Shown: positions 8,765-19,607, counted from the first letter of the stretch. The stretch is DNA of 64,000 bases from Microbacterium hibisci (GCF_015278255.1 NZ_JADIJC010000006.1:62001-126000); one strand, 5' to 3'. Program-made: numbers and translations. Notes: generated by a model from the letters alone, not told the origin.

Positions 8765-8881
8765 TCAGAGGAGGCGGCTGCGGTCGAAGGGGATCCGACG
8801 GTAACCGTCGGAGCGGAGAGCGGCGATCGTCGAGGCGAGCGCCACGCTGGACAGTGCTGCGAGAAGAATCACCATGAACAT
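8765..8881 (-). CDS. Small membrane peptide, 38 aa
   Basis: ATG at 8881 to TGA gives 38 residues: a single hydrophobic segment (about residues 2-21) followed by a basic tail containing SDGYRRIPF. The DGYRR(V/I)P signature after one membrane helix is common in small actinobacterial proteins of unknown role. TAGCTT (minus strand, 8889-8894) lies seven bases before the ATG, suggesting a leaderless transcript. A second ATG is at 8875. The gene is divergent from the AdpA-like regulator and shares its control region. Confidence 0.65.
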   Translation of the reverse strand: MFMVILLAALSSVALASTIAALRSDGYRRIPFDRSRLL

Positions 8882-8953
8882 GGCAGAAAAGCTACGCTTG
8901 CGTCAGCACTGCCACGAGTGGCAGAATAGCCACACGTCGCAGGAAAACTGCCA
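8881..8953. promoter_or_regulatory. Array of TGGCAG boxes (putative AdpA/GlxA-type operator)
   Basis: Four sites read TGGCAG on one strand or the other: 8881-8886 plus, 8919-8924 plus, 8909-8914 minus and 8948-8953 minus. The middle two form the palindrome CTGCCACGAGTGGCAG (8909-8924). Three are followed by A/T-rich tetramers (AAAA, AATA, TTTT). Streptomyces AdpA, which has the same domain layout as the adjacent regulator, binds TGGCSNGWWY, so autoregulation and control of the divergent peptide gene are likely. The sites are seen; the function is inferred. Confidence 0.55.
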
Positions 8954-8974
8954 CAACGTGCCGGTGGAGGAGAA

Positions 8975-10000
8975 ATGATGAAGACGGTTGCGTGCATCGT
9001 GACGGACGGCTTCGCGCCGTTCGAGTTCGGCGTCGCCTGCGAGGCCTTCGGTCTCGACCGCTCGAACGACGGCATCCCGAACTTCGACTTCCGCGTGGTC
9101 ACGCCCGACCCCGGCGTCGTGGAGTCCAAGATGGGCTTCTCCATCAACGTCGACGCCGACCTCTCCTTCGCGTACGAGGCAGACCTCGTGGTCGTGTCGC
9201 CGGTTCCGCACCAGTACTGGGGCCGCGTCGACGAGCGCGTGCTGGCCGTCATCCGCGACGCCGTCGCGCGCGGCGCGTGGGTGCTGAGCGTGTGCAGCGG
9301 CTCGTTCGTCGTCGCCGCGTCGGGCGTGCTCGACGGCCGCCGCGCGACGACCCATTGGATGTACGCGCAGAAGATGAAGGAGATGTACCCGTCGATCGAC
9401 GTCGACCCCGACGTGCTGTACGTGCAGGACGGGCGCATCATCACGAGCGCGGGCACGGCCGCCGGCCTCGACGCCTGCCTGCACCTGCTCCGCCAGGAGC
9501 TCGGTGCCGAGCTCACCAACATCATCGCCCGCCGCATGGTCGTGCCCCCGCAGCGCGACGGCGGGCAGGCACAGTTCATCGCGAACCCGCTGCCGGCGAC
9601 GACGTCGCTGTCGCTGGCGCCGGTCACCGACTGGATGCTCGACAACCTGCGCCTCGACCTCACCGTCGACCAGCTCGCGTCCAAGGCGCACATGTCGCCG
9701 CGCACCTTCGCCCGTCGATTCAAGGCCGACTACGGCGCGACGCCTGCGGCCTGGCTCGCGCGGCAGCGGATCATCCACGCCCAGCGGCTGCTCGAGAAGA
9801 CCGACCTGGGCCTCGACCGCGTCGCCTACGAGAGCGGCTTCGGCTCGGCGGCGGTGCTGCGGCAGAACTTCGCGCGCGTGCTCGGCACCACGCCGACGGC
9901 GTATCGCGCGCGGTTCGCGTGCAACGTCGATGAGATGACGGATGCCTCGGCCGCCGCCGAAGCGAGGGCCGAGGCATCCGTCCTCGAATCCGTGGCGTGA
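8975..10000 (+). CDS. AdpA/GlxA-type AraC-family transcriptional regulator
   Basis: A 341-aa protein with an N-terminal DJ-1/PfpI-like amidotransferase fold (about residues 1-190, nucleophile-elbow-like VCSGSFVVAASG near 109 and RRATTHWM) and a C-terminal AraC helix-turn-helix pair (about 215-315, TVDQLASKAHMSPRTFARRF and VAYESGFGSAAVLRQNF). ATG at 8975 has GGAGGAG five bases upstream. The last 20 or so codons are made from a perfect GGATGCC palindrome (9937-9982), so the terminator has been absorbed into the coding sequence. It is likely autoregulated through the TGGCAG boxes upstream. Confidence 0.88.
   Translation: MMKTVACIVTDGFAPFEFGVACEAFGLDRSNDGIPNFDFRVVTPDPGVVESKMGFSINVDADLSFAYEADLVVVSPVPHQYWGRVDERVLAVIRDAVARGAWVLSVCSGSFVVAASGVLDGRRATTHWMYAQKMKEMYPSIDVDPDVLYVQDGRIITSAGTAAGLDACLHLLRQELGAELTNIIARRMVVPPQRDGGQAQFIANPLPATTSLSLAPVTDWMLDNLRLDLTVDQLASKAHMSPRTFARRFKADYGATPAAWLARQRIIHAQRLLEKTDLGLDRVAYESGFGSAAVLRQNFARVLGTTPTAYRARFACNVDEMTDASAAAEARAEASVLESVA
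9937..9982. terminator. GGATGCC palindrome inside the 3' end of the regulator gene
   Basis: Perfect 16-bp arms GACGGATGCCTCGGCC (9937-9952) and its complement (9967-9982) with a 14-nt loop. The regulator stop codon comes 16 bp later, so the hairpin is translated as an Ala/Glu-rich tail. Confidence 0.7.
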
Positions 10001-10031
10001 GGGCCGCGACGATCGCGACCCTCTGACGGGA

Positions 10032-10442
10032 TCAGGCGCGCTTGGCGTCGATCTCGCGGCCGTGGACGGTGAGGGCGTAGATCACGACGACGTCGATCGC
10101 GAGCAGCGCGAGCGACAGCCACGGCTGCACGGAGATCAGCGTGAGCTGACCGATCGCGTTGATCGCGACGAGGACGATCGCGGTGACGCGCGCCCAGGTC
10201 GCACCCAGCAGCAGGAAGATGCCGACCAGGATCAGCAGGGCGCCGATGATCAGGTGCCACCAGCCCCAGCCCTGCACGTCGATCGAGAAGAGCGCCTCCT
10301 GTCCGAGGAAGTAGGCGGTGTCGGGGCCGATGATGGCCTGGAGACCGTGGAAGGCGTCGATGGTGCCGCCCACGATGAGGACGACGGCGGCGAAGACGCC
10401 CCAGCCGGCCCAGCCGGAGGTGTTGACGTCGGAGTTGGTCAT
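10032..10442 (-). CDS. DUF7144 family membrane protein
   Basis: A 136-aa protein with four hydrophobic segments and the tryptophan-rich opening SGWAGWGVFAAVVLIVGGTID, then GWGWWHLIIGALLILVG, characteristic of DUF7144 proteins common in Actinomycetota. Function is unknown. The ATG at 10442 is preferred over an upstream start because GGAAGGGGATCC precedes it and homologous architecture starts at the tryptophan motif. Confidence 0.8.
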   Translation of the reverse strand: MTNSDVNTSGWAGWGVFAAVVLIVGGTIDAFHGLQAIIGPDTAYFLGQEALFSIDVQGWGWWHLIIGALLILVGIFLLLGATWARVTAIVLVAINAIGQLTLISVQPWLSLALLAIDVVVIYALTVHGREIDAKRA

Positions 10443-10732
10443 GGGATGGATCCCCTTCCATTCGGCGAGGTGTCGGTGCGGCCCAGACGGGTCTGCTCCG
10501 CTCCTTTCGGTGATGCTCTGCGCATCTGCGGCACACACTAGCGAACCTGGGAGAATCCTGAATAGAGGAAGTCATGCAGAGTTTCGCGACGTCACACGCG
10601 GCCTTCGCCCGGGCGTCGCCTCGCAGGCAGAGCGGCACGGCCCGCAGTGCGCTCCGTGGCCGCGGCATCCGTCCCCTTCATCGCGTCGGGTCGGCAGTGC
10701 GCCGAGGCACCCGCCTTCGTTAGCGTGTGAGC

Positions 10733-12397
10733 GTGGGGTGGAATCCGCGGACCTGGTTCTCGCGCAAGACGCTGCGCAAGGACGCCGTCGCGGGCCTGAT
10801 CCTCGGCGTCGAGGCGGTGCCCGACGGGCTCGCGGCCGGCCTGCTCGCCGGGGTCAACCCGCTCGCGGGGCTGTACGGCTACCTGTTCGGCATGGTCGGC
10901 GCAGCGGTGCTGACCAGCAGCGCTTTCATGGCGGTGCAGGCGACGAGCGCGATGGCGCTCGTGGTGTCGGATGCCGGGCTCGACACGCTTCCCGACCCCG
11001 ACCGCGGGCTCTTCACGCTCGCGATCCTCACGGGCATCATCATGGTGATCGCCGGACTGCTGCGCGGCGGGCGGTTGATCAGCTTCGTGCCGACACCCGT
11101 GATGACGGGGTTCGTCACCGCGATCGGCGTCAACATCATCCTCGGCCAGCTGTCGAACTTCACGGGCTACCAGGCCCAGGGCGCGAACCGCCTGCTCAAG
11201 ACGATCGACGTGCTGGTCCACATCGGCGAGTGGAACGTCCCGTCACTGGTCGTCGGCGCCATCGCGGTGCTCATCATCGTGGTGCTCCTGCCTACCCGGG
11301 TCGCGAGCATGGGGCTGGTGATCGCCGTCGCCGTCGGCTCGGTATGCGCCGTGGCTCTCAACCTGTGGGTGCGCGATCCGGTGGTCCTCCTGCGCGACAT
11401 CGTCGACGTGCCGCGAGGGCTTCCGGCGCCGGTGCTGCCGAGCATCGCCGATGCGCCGACGCTGCTCATCCCGGCGCTGTCGCTGGCCTTCATCGGCCTC
11501 GTCCAGGGCGCGGCGGTGTCGGCGGGCATCCCCACCGCCGACGGCCGGCGGGCCGATGCCAACCGCGACTTCATGGGCCAGGGGCTCGGCAACGTCGTGT
11601 CGGGGCTGTTCCAGGGCATGCCCGTGGGCGGCTCGATGTCGGGCTCGTCCCTCATCGTCCAGGCGGGCGCGAAGTCGCGACTCTCGCTGTTCATCGCCGG
11701 CGCGGTGATGGCGGTCGTCGTCTTCGTCGCTGCCGACCTCGTCGCGTTCGTCGCGATGCCGGCGCTCGCGGGCCTGCTCATCGTGGTGGGCTGGCGCGCG
11801 ATCAAGCCAAGCCGCGTGTACTCCGTCGTGAAGTCTGGCCTGCTGCCGACGACCATCATGGCCGTCACCTTCGGGCTCACCCTGATCATCCCCCTGCAGT
11901 TCGCCGTGCTCGTCGGCGTGGGCCTTGGGGTCATCCTGTATGTCGCCGAGCAGTCGAACCGCGTGCGCGTGCGCGCGGTGGAGTTGGCCGACGACGGCCG
12001 CATGCGCGAGGCGGATCCTCCGGCCGTCGTGCCGCCCGGTGAGGTGCTCGTGCTGCAGCCCTACGGCAGCCTCTTCTTCGCGAGCGCACCGGTCTTCGAG
12101 CGGCAGCTGCCCGACGTCAGTCGCGAGTCCAGCGGTTCGGTCGTCATCGTGCGCCTGCGCGGCACCGACGAGATCGGTCTGTCGCACGTGGAGGTGCTGC
12201 GCCGCTTCGCGCACCAGCTGCGCGACGCGGATTCCACACTGAAGGTCGTCGCCACCGAGGATCGCGTCATCTCGCAGCTCGAAGCCGGCGGTCTCACGGC
12301 CGACATCGGCGCGGAAAACGTCTATCGCGGTTCGGAGTGGGTCGGCGAGGGCCTGCGCCGCGCGTACGCCGATGCCCGGGATGAGATCGATCGATAG
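10733..12397 (+). CDS. SulP family anion transporter with STAS domain
   Basis: A 554-aa permease. About eleven to twelve hydrophobic segments fill residues 15-400, with the SulP-type opening [23 protein letters not shown], and a C-terminal STAS domain covers roughly 440-550. SulP proteins carry sulfate, bicarbonate or dicarboxylates; the substrate is not determinable. TAGCGT at 10721-10726 ends six bases before the GTG at 10733, arguing for a leaderless transcript and for this GTG over the one at 10727. The 290 bp upstream hold no gene, only one GGCATCC word and the promoter. Confidence 0.88.
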   Translation: MGWNPRTWFSRKTLRKDAVAGLILGVEAVPDGLAAGLLAGVNPLAGLYGYLFGMVGAAVLTSSAFMAVQATSAMALVVSDAGLDTLPDPDRGLFTLAILTGIIMVIAGLLRGGRLISFVPTPVMTGFVTAIGVNIILGQLSNFTGYQAQGANRLLKTIDVLVHIGEWNVPSLVVGAIAVLIIVVLLPTRVASMGLVIAVAVGSVCAVALNLWVRDPVVLLRDIVDVPRGLPAPVLPSIADAPTLLIPALSLAFIGLVQGAAVSAGIPTADGRRADANRDFMGQGLGNVVSGLFQGMPVGGSMSGSSLIVQAGAKSRLSLFIAGAVMAVVVFVAADLVAFVAMPALAGLLIVVGWRAIKPSRVYSVVKSGLLPTTIMAVTFGLTLIIPLQFAVLVGVGLGVILYVAEQSNRVRVRAVELADDGRMREADPPAVVPPGEVLVLQPYGSLFFASAPVFERQLPDVSRESSGSVVIVRLRGTDEIGLSHVEVLRRFAHQLRDADSTLKVVATEDRVISQLEAGGLTADIGAENVYRGSEWVGEGLRRAYADARDEIDR

Positions 12398-12403
12398 GCG
12401 GCG

Positions 12404-12470
12404 TTGATCAGAAGCCAGGTGCGCTGGTAAACTTGAGCCAGAACGACTCAACTTTGCGAGAAGGTTGAGT
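12404..12470 (+). promoter_or_regulatory. clpB promoter with HAIR (HspR) operator
   Basis: TTGATC (12404-12409), an 18-bp spacer and TAAACT (12428-12433) form a plausible promoter. Overlapping the -10 and start region is CTTGAGC-N7-ACTCAAC (12432-12452), matching the HspR-associated inverted repeat CTTGAGT-N7-ACTCAAG in 12 of 14 positions. A third half-site, GTTGAGT (12464-12470), pairs perfectly with ACTCAAC across 11 bp. HspR repression of clpB released by heat is established in actinobacteria. Confidence 0.8.
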
Positions 12471-12491
12471 TCCACAGATTTCAGGAGACAC

Positions 12492-14699
<2,208 letters not shown>

Positions 14700-14722
14700 C
14701 CCGGCGCCGGGCCACGCGGCGC

Positions 14723-14854
14723 GAGACCGCACGAATGCGTCGACTTCCGGCCCGCGGCGGTGCAATCGTGCGGTCTCGGCACGTAGGCGGGGTGAAACCC
14801 GAACGACGGAATGACGGATGCCTCGGCCCGCGGCGGCGGGTCGAGGCATCCGTC
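14723..14854. terminator. Two consecutive palindromes after clpB
   Basis: The first has 12-bp arms GAGACCGCACGA (14723-14734) and its complement (14766-14777). The second is the GGATGCC type, GACGGATGCCTCGGCCCG and partner, spanning 14813-14854. They separate convergent clpB and the nitroreductase gene. Confidence 0.6.
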
Positions 14855-14873
14855 TCTTGCGATCGAGGCTGGA

Positions 14874-15455
14874 TCAGTCGTTCACGAGCACCGAGTCGAG
14901 GGCGGGGCGGCGCACGCGCGGGGCGTTCTCGCGCGCCTGAAGCTCGTCGGACGCGGCGCGGATGTCGCCGAGCTCGCCGATCGCCATGACGGTGACCGGG
15001 GTGAGATCGGCGCCGAGGCCGAAGGCGGCGGTGAGGACGTCGCGGTCGAAGCCGCCCATCTGGTGAGTGGACAGGCCGTCGGCGTGGGCCTGCACGGTGA
15101 AGTGCGCGGCGACCTGACCGGTGTCGTACTCAGCCCAGCGCATGGGCTGGCCGTCGCGCGTCGTCTCGGCGACGAACACGACGAGCGCGGCGGCGTCGCC
15201 GGCCCAGGCGCTGTTGAAGCCGGCAAGTGACGAGAGCACCTTCTCGTGCGTCGCGGAGCCACGGCGTGCGACGATGACGCGCCACGCCTGCGTGTTCGCG
15301 GCGGTGGGCGTCCAGCGGGCGGCCTCGAGCGCGCTCGCGAGAGCGGCCTCGTCGAGCCTGGCGTCACGGTCGAAGATGCGCGTGCTCCAGCGCTCCGCGA
15401 GCACGTCGATGATCGGCGCGTCGGTCTCGGCGGTGCGGTCGATGAGGGTGGACAT
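14874..15455 (-). CDS. Nitroreductase family protein
   Basis: A 193-aa FMN-dependent NAD(P)H oxidoreductase of the nitroreductase fold. The N-terminal FMN-binding RWSTRIFD and ARWTPTAANTQAWRVIV are visible, with a C-terminal GADLTPVTVMAIGELG strand. The substrate cannot be told. ATG at 15455 has AAGGAG upstream, and the protein then starts at a family-like position; the frame extends further upstream without support. Confidence 0.88.
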   Translation of the reverse strand: MSTLIDRTAETDAPIIDVLAERWSTRIFDRDARLDEAALASALEAARWTPTAANTQAWRVIVARRGSATHEKVLSSLAGFNSAWAGDAAALVVFVAETTRDGQPMRWAEYDTGQVAAHFTVQAHADGLSTHQMGGFDRDVLTAAFGLGADLTPVTVMAIGELGDIRAASDELQARENAPRVRRPALDSVLVND

Positions 15456-15571
15456 GGGGCGTCTCCTTGCGGGTCGTTCGATGAGCCGGGACGCCGTCGG
15501 CCCAGGTCCATGCAACGACATGCATCTGGGAGGCATTCCCGCGTCAACCCCCGATCGCCGGTGAGACGCCT

Positions 15572-16429
15572 ATGAGAGCATCGAGCGTGCGCACCGTCCG
15601 TGCCCTGTGGGGTTCCTCGCATCCCGGGCCGACGCTCGTCGTGACCGCCCTCGCGTTCGCCCTGGGGATCGCGACCGGGCTCGAGCCGTGGCGCCTCGCG
15701 CTGCTGACGGCCTCGGTGTTCGTGGGGCAGCTGTCGATCGGCATCTCGAACGACGCGCTCGACGCAGAGCGCGACCGCGCGGTCGGACGCACCGACAAGC
15801 CGATCGCGCGGGGCGACGTCTCGGTTCGCGTCGCGTGGGCGGCGGCGCTGGGCCTGCTGGCCGGTGCTCTCGTGCTCTCGGCGCCGCTCGGATGGCGGAT
15901 GCTGGGGGCCCACGCGCTCATGCTCGGCTCGGCGTGGTCGTACAACGCGGGGCTCAAGTCGACGCCGTGGTCGATCGTGCCGTTCCTCGTCAGCTTCGGC
16001 ATCTTCCCCTCGCTCGCCACGCTGTCGGCGCCCGAGCCGGCCTTCACCGCGTGGTGGGGATGGGTCGCCGGTGCGGCGCTGGGCGCCGCGGTGCACCTGA
16101 CGAACGTGCTGCCCGACCTCGACGACGACGCGCGCACCGGCGTGCGCGGGCTGCCCCACCGGCTCGGTGCACGCGTCTCCGCGATCATCGCGGCGGCCGG
16201 CGTGCTGGGCGGCGCGGTCGCGGTGCTGGTCGGAGCGGCGGGCGGCGACCTGGCGGCCGTGTCGATGGTGTCGTGGATCTTCTTCGTCGCGGTGGCGGCG
16301 GTGGCCGTGGCCACCGCGTGGCTGGCCATCGCACGCCCGCCCACTCGCACGCTCTTCCGTCTCGTGATGCTCGCCGCGCTGCTGCTGGCGGCGCAGATGG
16401 TGGTCTCGGGCAGCGCCATCGCCGCCTGA
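15572..16429 (+). CDS. UbiA family prenyltransferase
   Basis: A 285-aa integral membrane protein with about eight to nine hydrophobic segments. Both aspartate-rich Mg-diphosphate motifs are visible: NDALDAERD near residue 60 and DLDDD near 182. UbiA enzymes attach isoprenoid chains to aromatic or quinone acceptors. It converges with the type III PKS-methyltransferase-monooxygenase genes, and a prenyltransferase beside such a set suggests that the polyketide aromatic is prenylated. ATG start at 15572; a GTG lies 21 bases further in frame. Confidence 0.87.
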   Translation: MRASSVRTVRALWGSSHPGPTLVVTALAFALGIATGLEPWRLALLTASVFVGQLSIGISNDALDAERDRAVGRTDKPIARGDVSVRVAWAAALGLLAGALVLSAPLGWRMLGAHALMLGSAWSYNAGLKSTPWSIVPFLVSFGIFPSLATLSAPEPAFTAWWGWVAGAALGAAVHLTNVLPDLDDDARTGVRGLPHRLGARVSAIIAAAGVLGGAVAVLVGAAGGDLAAVSMVSWIFFVAVAAVAVATAWLAIARPPTRTLFRLVMLAALLLAAQMVVSGSAIAA

Positions 16430-16466
16430 CCGCGGGTCTGGCGTCGCCTGACCGCGGGTCAGGCGT
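16423..16466. repeat. 22-bp tandem duplication holding both convergent stop codons
   Basis: Unit 16423-16444 is repeated at 16445-16466 with a single mismatch. The second copy contains the perfect palindrome CGCCTGACC-GCG-GGTCAGGCG, so it can act as a terminator. The UbiA TGA lies in copy 1, and the complement of the monooxygenase TGA (16459-16461) lies in copy 2. Confidence 0.8.
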
Positions 16467-17679
16467 CGGCGTCGAAGCCCATCGAGTACGCCCGGGCGAG
16501 CGTGCGCACGGCGGTGGTCGACAGTGCTGCCCGCACAGCCGTCCGCCGCAGCGCGTCCGAGCGGCCGAGCGGACGGCCGAGGCCGGTGTTGAGCGACGCG
16601 AGCGCCGCGGCCCGCCGTGCCGACCTGAGACGGCGCTCCTCCCACGAGCGCAGCTCTCGCTCTGGCGGCGCACCGGTCCGCACCCAGTCGGCCAGCAGCG
16701 GTGCGAGGGTCACCGCGTCGAGCAGACCCAGGTTCATCCCCTGCCCGCCGATCGGGCTCACCTCGTGCGCGGTGTCGCCGATCGCGAAGACGCGGCCGTT
16801 GCGCAGACGGGGGGCGATCACGCGGCGCACCCCGAACGACGTCGCCTCCGTCACGGCGGCCGCCGCGTGTTCCTCGCCGCGCCGGGCGAGCGCCTCGCGC
16901 AGGCGCCCGGCGCGCGCGTCGGCGGCGTCGGTCGCGCGGCCTCCGTCGTCGACGGCGTCGGCCGCGTTCGTCGTGTCGGCCGGCCTGTCCGCCCCGACGG
17001 CTCCGCCGTGGACGGTGCCCGCCGGGTCCCAGGCGACGAAGCGGCGCCGTCCGCCGGGCAGCGGGAACGACTCCAGCACGCCGTCGGGATCGAGATGGAT
17101 CACCGCGACCTCGTCGTCGGCGCGGGCGGGGGTGGCGGCATCCGTCATCAGGTAGCGGTCGGGGTACCCGCGCACCTTCAAGGCGCCGTCGCGGTAGACG
17201 AGCTCGCGCCCGGCCGCGCCCCCGGCGACGACGACGATCCGGCTCTCGAACTCGATCGGGCGACCCAGGTGACCGGCACGGACGACGACGCCGCTCGGCC
17301 GGGGGATCACCGCGAGCACGCGGGCGCCGCGGAGCGGCTCGGGGGCGTCGGAGCCGAGGACCGCTTCCGTCATCGCCTGCGGCAGCGTCGCGACGAACGG
17401 GAAGCGCCGCGCGAGCACGTCGAAGTGCAGCGTGCCCAGCAGCCGCCCGCGCGAGCGCGCTTCGCCGCTGCGCACCCGGACCGCCTCGGCGAGCAGGCGA
17501 TCCGTGACCCCCGGCTTCTCGAGGGCGGTGAGGACGGGGGAGTGGATGCCGATGGCCCGGGTGCCGCCGCCGGCAGCGGGCCGGCGCTCCAGCAGCTCGA
17601 CGTCGACGCCGCGGCGCCCGAGCTCGCCGGCGAGCAGCAGCCCCACCGGACCGGCGCCCACGATCGTGACGTCACGCAC
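16459..17679 (-). CDS. FAD-dependent monooxygenase (aromatic hydroxylase type)
   Basis: A 406-aa flavoprotein. The N-terminal dinucleotide fold VTIVGAGPVGLLLAGELGRRG and the later VFAIGDTAHEVSPIGGQGMNLG (FAD-ribityl and substrate motif) match the PHBH-type group A monooxygenases. A low-complexity Asp/Ala stretch (about residues 225-270) interrupts the domain. GTG at 17679 overlaps the methyltransferase stop by 8 bp, implying translational coupling. By analogy with SrsC of Streptomyces griseus it may hydroxylate an alkylresorcinol to a quinone; this is inference. Confidence 0.85.
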   Translation of the reverse strand: MRDVTIVGAGPVGLLLAGELGRRGVDVELLERRPAAGGGTRAIGIHSPVLTALEKPGVTDRLLAEAVRVRSGEARSRGRLLGTLHFDVLARRFPFVATLPQAMTEAVLGSDAPEPLRGARVLAVIPRPSGVVVRAGHLGRPIEFESRIVVVAGGAAGRELVYRDGALKVRGYPDRYLMTDAATPARADDEVAVIHLDPDGVLESFPLPGGRRRFVAWDPAGTVHGGAVGADRPADTTNAADAVDDGGRATDAADARAGRLREALARRGEEHAAAAVTEATSFGVRRVIAPRLRNGRVFAIGDTAHEVSPIGGQGMNLGLLDAVTLAPLLADWVRTGAPPERELRSWEERRLRSARRAAALASLNTGLGRPLGRSDALRRTAVRAALSTTAVRTLARAYSMGFDADA

Positions 17680-18376
17680 GGCCGCGCGCCGCCGCGACGA
17701 TCCGGAAGGGCACGGGCATCCGCACCGCCCAGGTTCCGGGGGCCGCGGCGTCGAGCGCGGCGGCCAGTTCCGCGCGGGTGTAGCTGCGCCGGATGGAGCG
17801 GAGGCCGTCGGTGCGCAGGAACGTGCCGGCGGCGAACGGCGTGATGGCCACCGCGTAGAGCCCGTAGGCCAGGCGCGAGCGGGCGATGTCGCTGTGCAGG
17901 ACGATCCCGCGCGAGAGCGCCAGCGACTCGTCGGCGAAGGCCGCGAGGTCGTCGCCGAGGTGATGGAGGACGTGGTTCGACAGCACCGCGTCGTACGTGC
18001 GCCCCTCGTCGGCGAGGGTGGCGGCATCCGCTCTCCGGAACGTCGTCCGCGGGATGGGCGGTCGGCTCAGTGCCACCTCGTGGGCGCGCGGGTCGGGGTC
18101 GACGCCGGTCCACGTGACCTCCAGCCCGTCGCGGCGGGCGGCCGCGGCCAGCCGTGCGACCAGGTCGCCGCCGCCCGAGCCGAGGTCGAGCACGTCGGCG
18201 GGACGGCCGAGGGCGGCCAGATGCGGGCGCAGCCGCGTGCGGTACACGGCGCCCCAGCCTGAGACCACGCGGTTGACGGTGCCGAAGCGGCGCAGCGTCG
18301 CCGCCAGGCGATCGGGGTCGCACGCCGGATCGTCCATGAGCTCGGCGAGGCGGTCGTCGCGGACGGCGAGACTCAC
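17672..18376 (-). CDS. Class I SAM-dependent methyltransferase
   Basis: A 234-aa protein with the SAM-binding motif VLDLGSGGGDLVARL near residue 62 and the later DAVLSNHVLHHL. It sits between the type III PKS and the flavin monooxygenase, overlaps the latter by 8 bp and follows the former by 49 bp, so the three form one operon. The order PKS-methyltransferase-hydroxylase matches the srsABC alkylresorcinol arrangement, in which the methyltransferase acts on the resorcinol ring oxygen. GTG start at 18376. Confidence 0.85.
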   Translation of the reverse strand: MSLAVRDDRLAELMDDPACDPDRLAATLRRFGTVNRVVSGWGAVYRTRLRPHLAALGRPADVLDLGSGGGDLVARLAAAARRDGLEVTWTGVDPDPRAHEVALSRPPIPRTTFRRADAATLADEGRTYDAVLSNHVLHHLGDDLAAFADESLALSRGIVLHSDIARSRLAYGLYAVAITPFAAGTFLRTDGLRSIRRSYTRAELAAALDAAAPGTWAVRMPVPFRIVAAARGRA

Positions 18377-18425
18377 GGCGCCGCCTGCGCGGGCTGACGG
18401 CTTTGCGAGGCCTCGGGCACCGCGC

Positions 18426-19583
18426 TCACGCGGTGGCCGCCAGGGCGAGCGCGAGGTCGTCGTCGGTGCGCGCGGCCGGACGCCGGCGGGTCATGAGCGC
18501 GGACTCGACCGTCAGTCCCGGCCCGAAGGCGAGGCCGGCGACGCGGGCGCCGTCGGCGATTCCCTCGTCGCGCAGCATGGCCGCGAGGATGAACAGGATC
18601 GTCGCACTCGACATGTTTCCGAAGTCGCGCAGGACGCCGCGCGACGCCGCCAGCGCGTCGGGCGGGAGCTCGAGGCCGCCCTCGACGCGGTCGAGCACGC
18701 TGCGTCCGCCCGGGTGGACGGCCCACACCTCCGGCGCGCCGTCGTCGCCCAGGAACCGGCCGACCGCGCCGCGGATCTCTCGGCCGATGATGCGCGGCAC
18801 CTCGGCCGAGAGGATCATCTCGAAGCCGTTGTCGCCGATGGTCCACACCATGTCGGTCTCGCCCTCCGAGGTGAGGGCCGTGCCGAACCGGTCGAGCTCC
18901 AGGCCGCCCGGCCGCCCGGCGGCGGGGTCGGCGGTCACGATCGCCGCGGCCGCGCCGTCGGCGAAGACCGACGACGCCACGATCTGCTGCGGATCGCTCG
19001 ACGGCCGCAGGTGCAGCGTGCAGAGTTCGGTGCAGACCACCAGCACGACGGCGTCGGGGCGCGTGGCGGCGAGGGCCGTCGCGACGCGCAGGCCCGGCAG
19101 CGCCGCGGCGCACCCCATGAAGCCCACGTTGTACCGCTCGACCGTGGGGCTGAGGCCGAGATCGCGGACGAGCCGATAATCCGGCCCCGGTGCGAACAGG
19201 CCCGTGCACGAGACCGTCACGACATGGGTGACGGTGCTCGGGTCGATCTCGCCGTCCAGCAGCGCCCGGCGCGCGGCGGCGGCCGTCAGCTCCGGTGCGG
19301 CCGCGATGTACCGCTCGTTGCGGGCGCCGGTCGTGGGCGAGAGCAGCCGCCCGTCCGCGTCGGCGAACGCGGCGGGGTCGGCGGGATCCGCCACGGCCGC
19401 GGGTGCGAACTCCCCCAGCACGGTGTGCCGGTGTTCGATGGCCGACGCGTCGAACACCGCGTGGATGAGACGCCGCGCGAGCCGGTCGACCCCCTCCTGC
19501 GCCGCGAAGATGTCGCGCGCCACCCCCTGCCCGATCCGGGTGGGGGGAACAGCAGTGCCGATCGAGACGATGCGGGCCGTCAT
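18426..19583 (-). CDS. Type III polyketide synthase (chalcone/stilbene synthase-like)
   Basis: A 385-aa homodimeric ketosynthase-fold enzyme that condenses malonyl-CoA onto an acyl starter. The catalytic triad is intact: Cys158 in NVGFMGCAAAL, His290 in WAVHPGG and Asn323 in FGNMSSA. Neighbours suggest a resorcinol or pyrone product that is methylated, hydroxylated and perhaps prenylated. ATG at 19583 is preferred over a start eight codons upstream because TAGGTT (19589-19594, minus strand) lies five bases before it, fitting a leaderless mRNA. Confidence 0.9.
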   Translation of the reverse strand: MTARIVSIGTAVPPTRIGQGVARDIFAAQEGVDRLARRLIHAVFDASAIEHRHTVLGEFAPAAVADPADPAAFADADGRLLSPTTGARNERYIAAAPELTAAAARRALLDGEIDPSTVTHVVTVSCTGLFAPGPDYRLVRDLGLSPTVERYNVGFMGCAAALPGLRVATALAATRPDAVVLVVCTELCTLHLRPSSDPQQIVASSVFADGAAAAIVTADPAAGRPGGLELDRFGTALTSEGETDMVWTIGDNGFEMILSAEVPRIIGREIRGAVGRFLGDDGAPEVWAVHPGGRSVLDRVEGGLELPPDALAASRGVLRDFGNMSSATILFILAAMLRDEGIADGARVAGLAFGPGLTVESALMTRRRPAARTDDDLALALAATA

Positions 19584-19607
19584 GGAGCAACCTAAGCACG
19601 CCGACAC

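Noticed and set aside
12432-12470. CIRCE element (HrcA site)
   Set aside because: No TTAGCACTC-N9-GAGTGCTAA; the half-sites are those of HspR.
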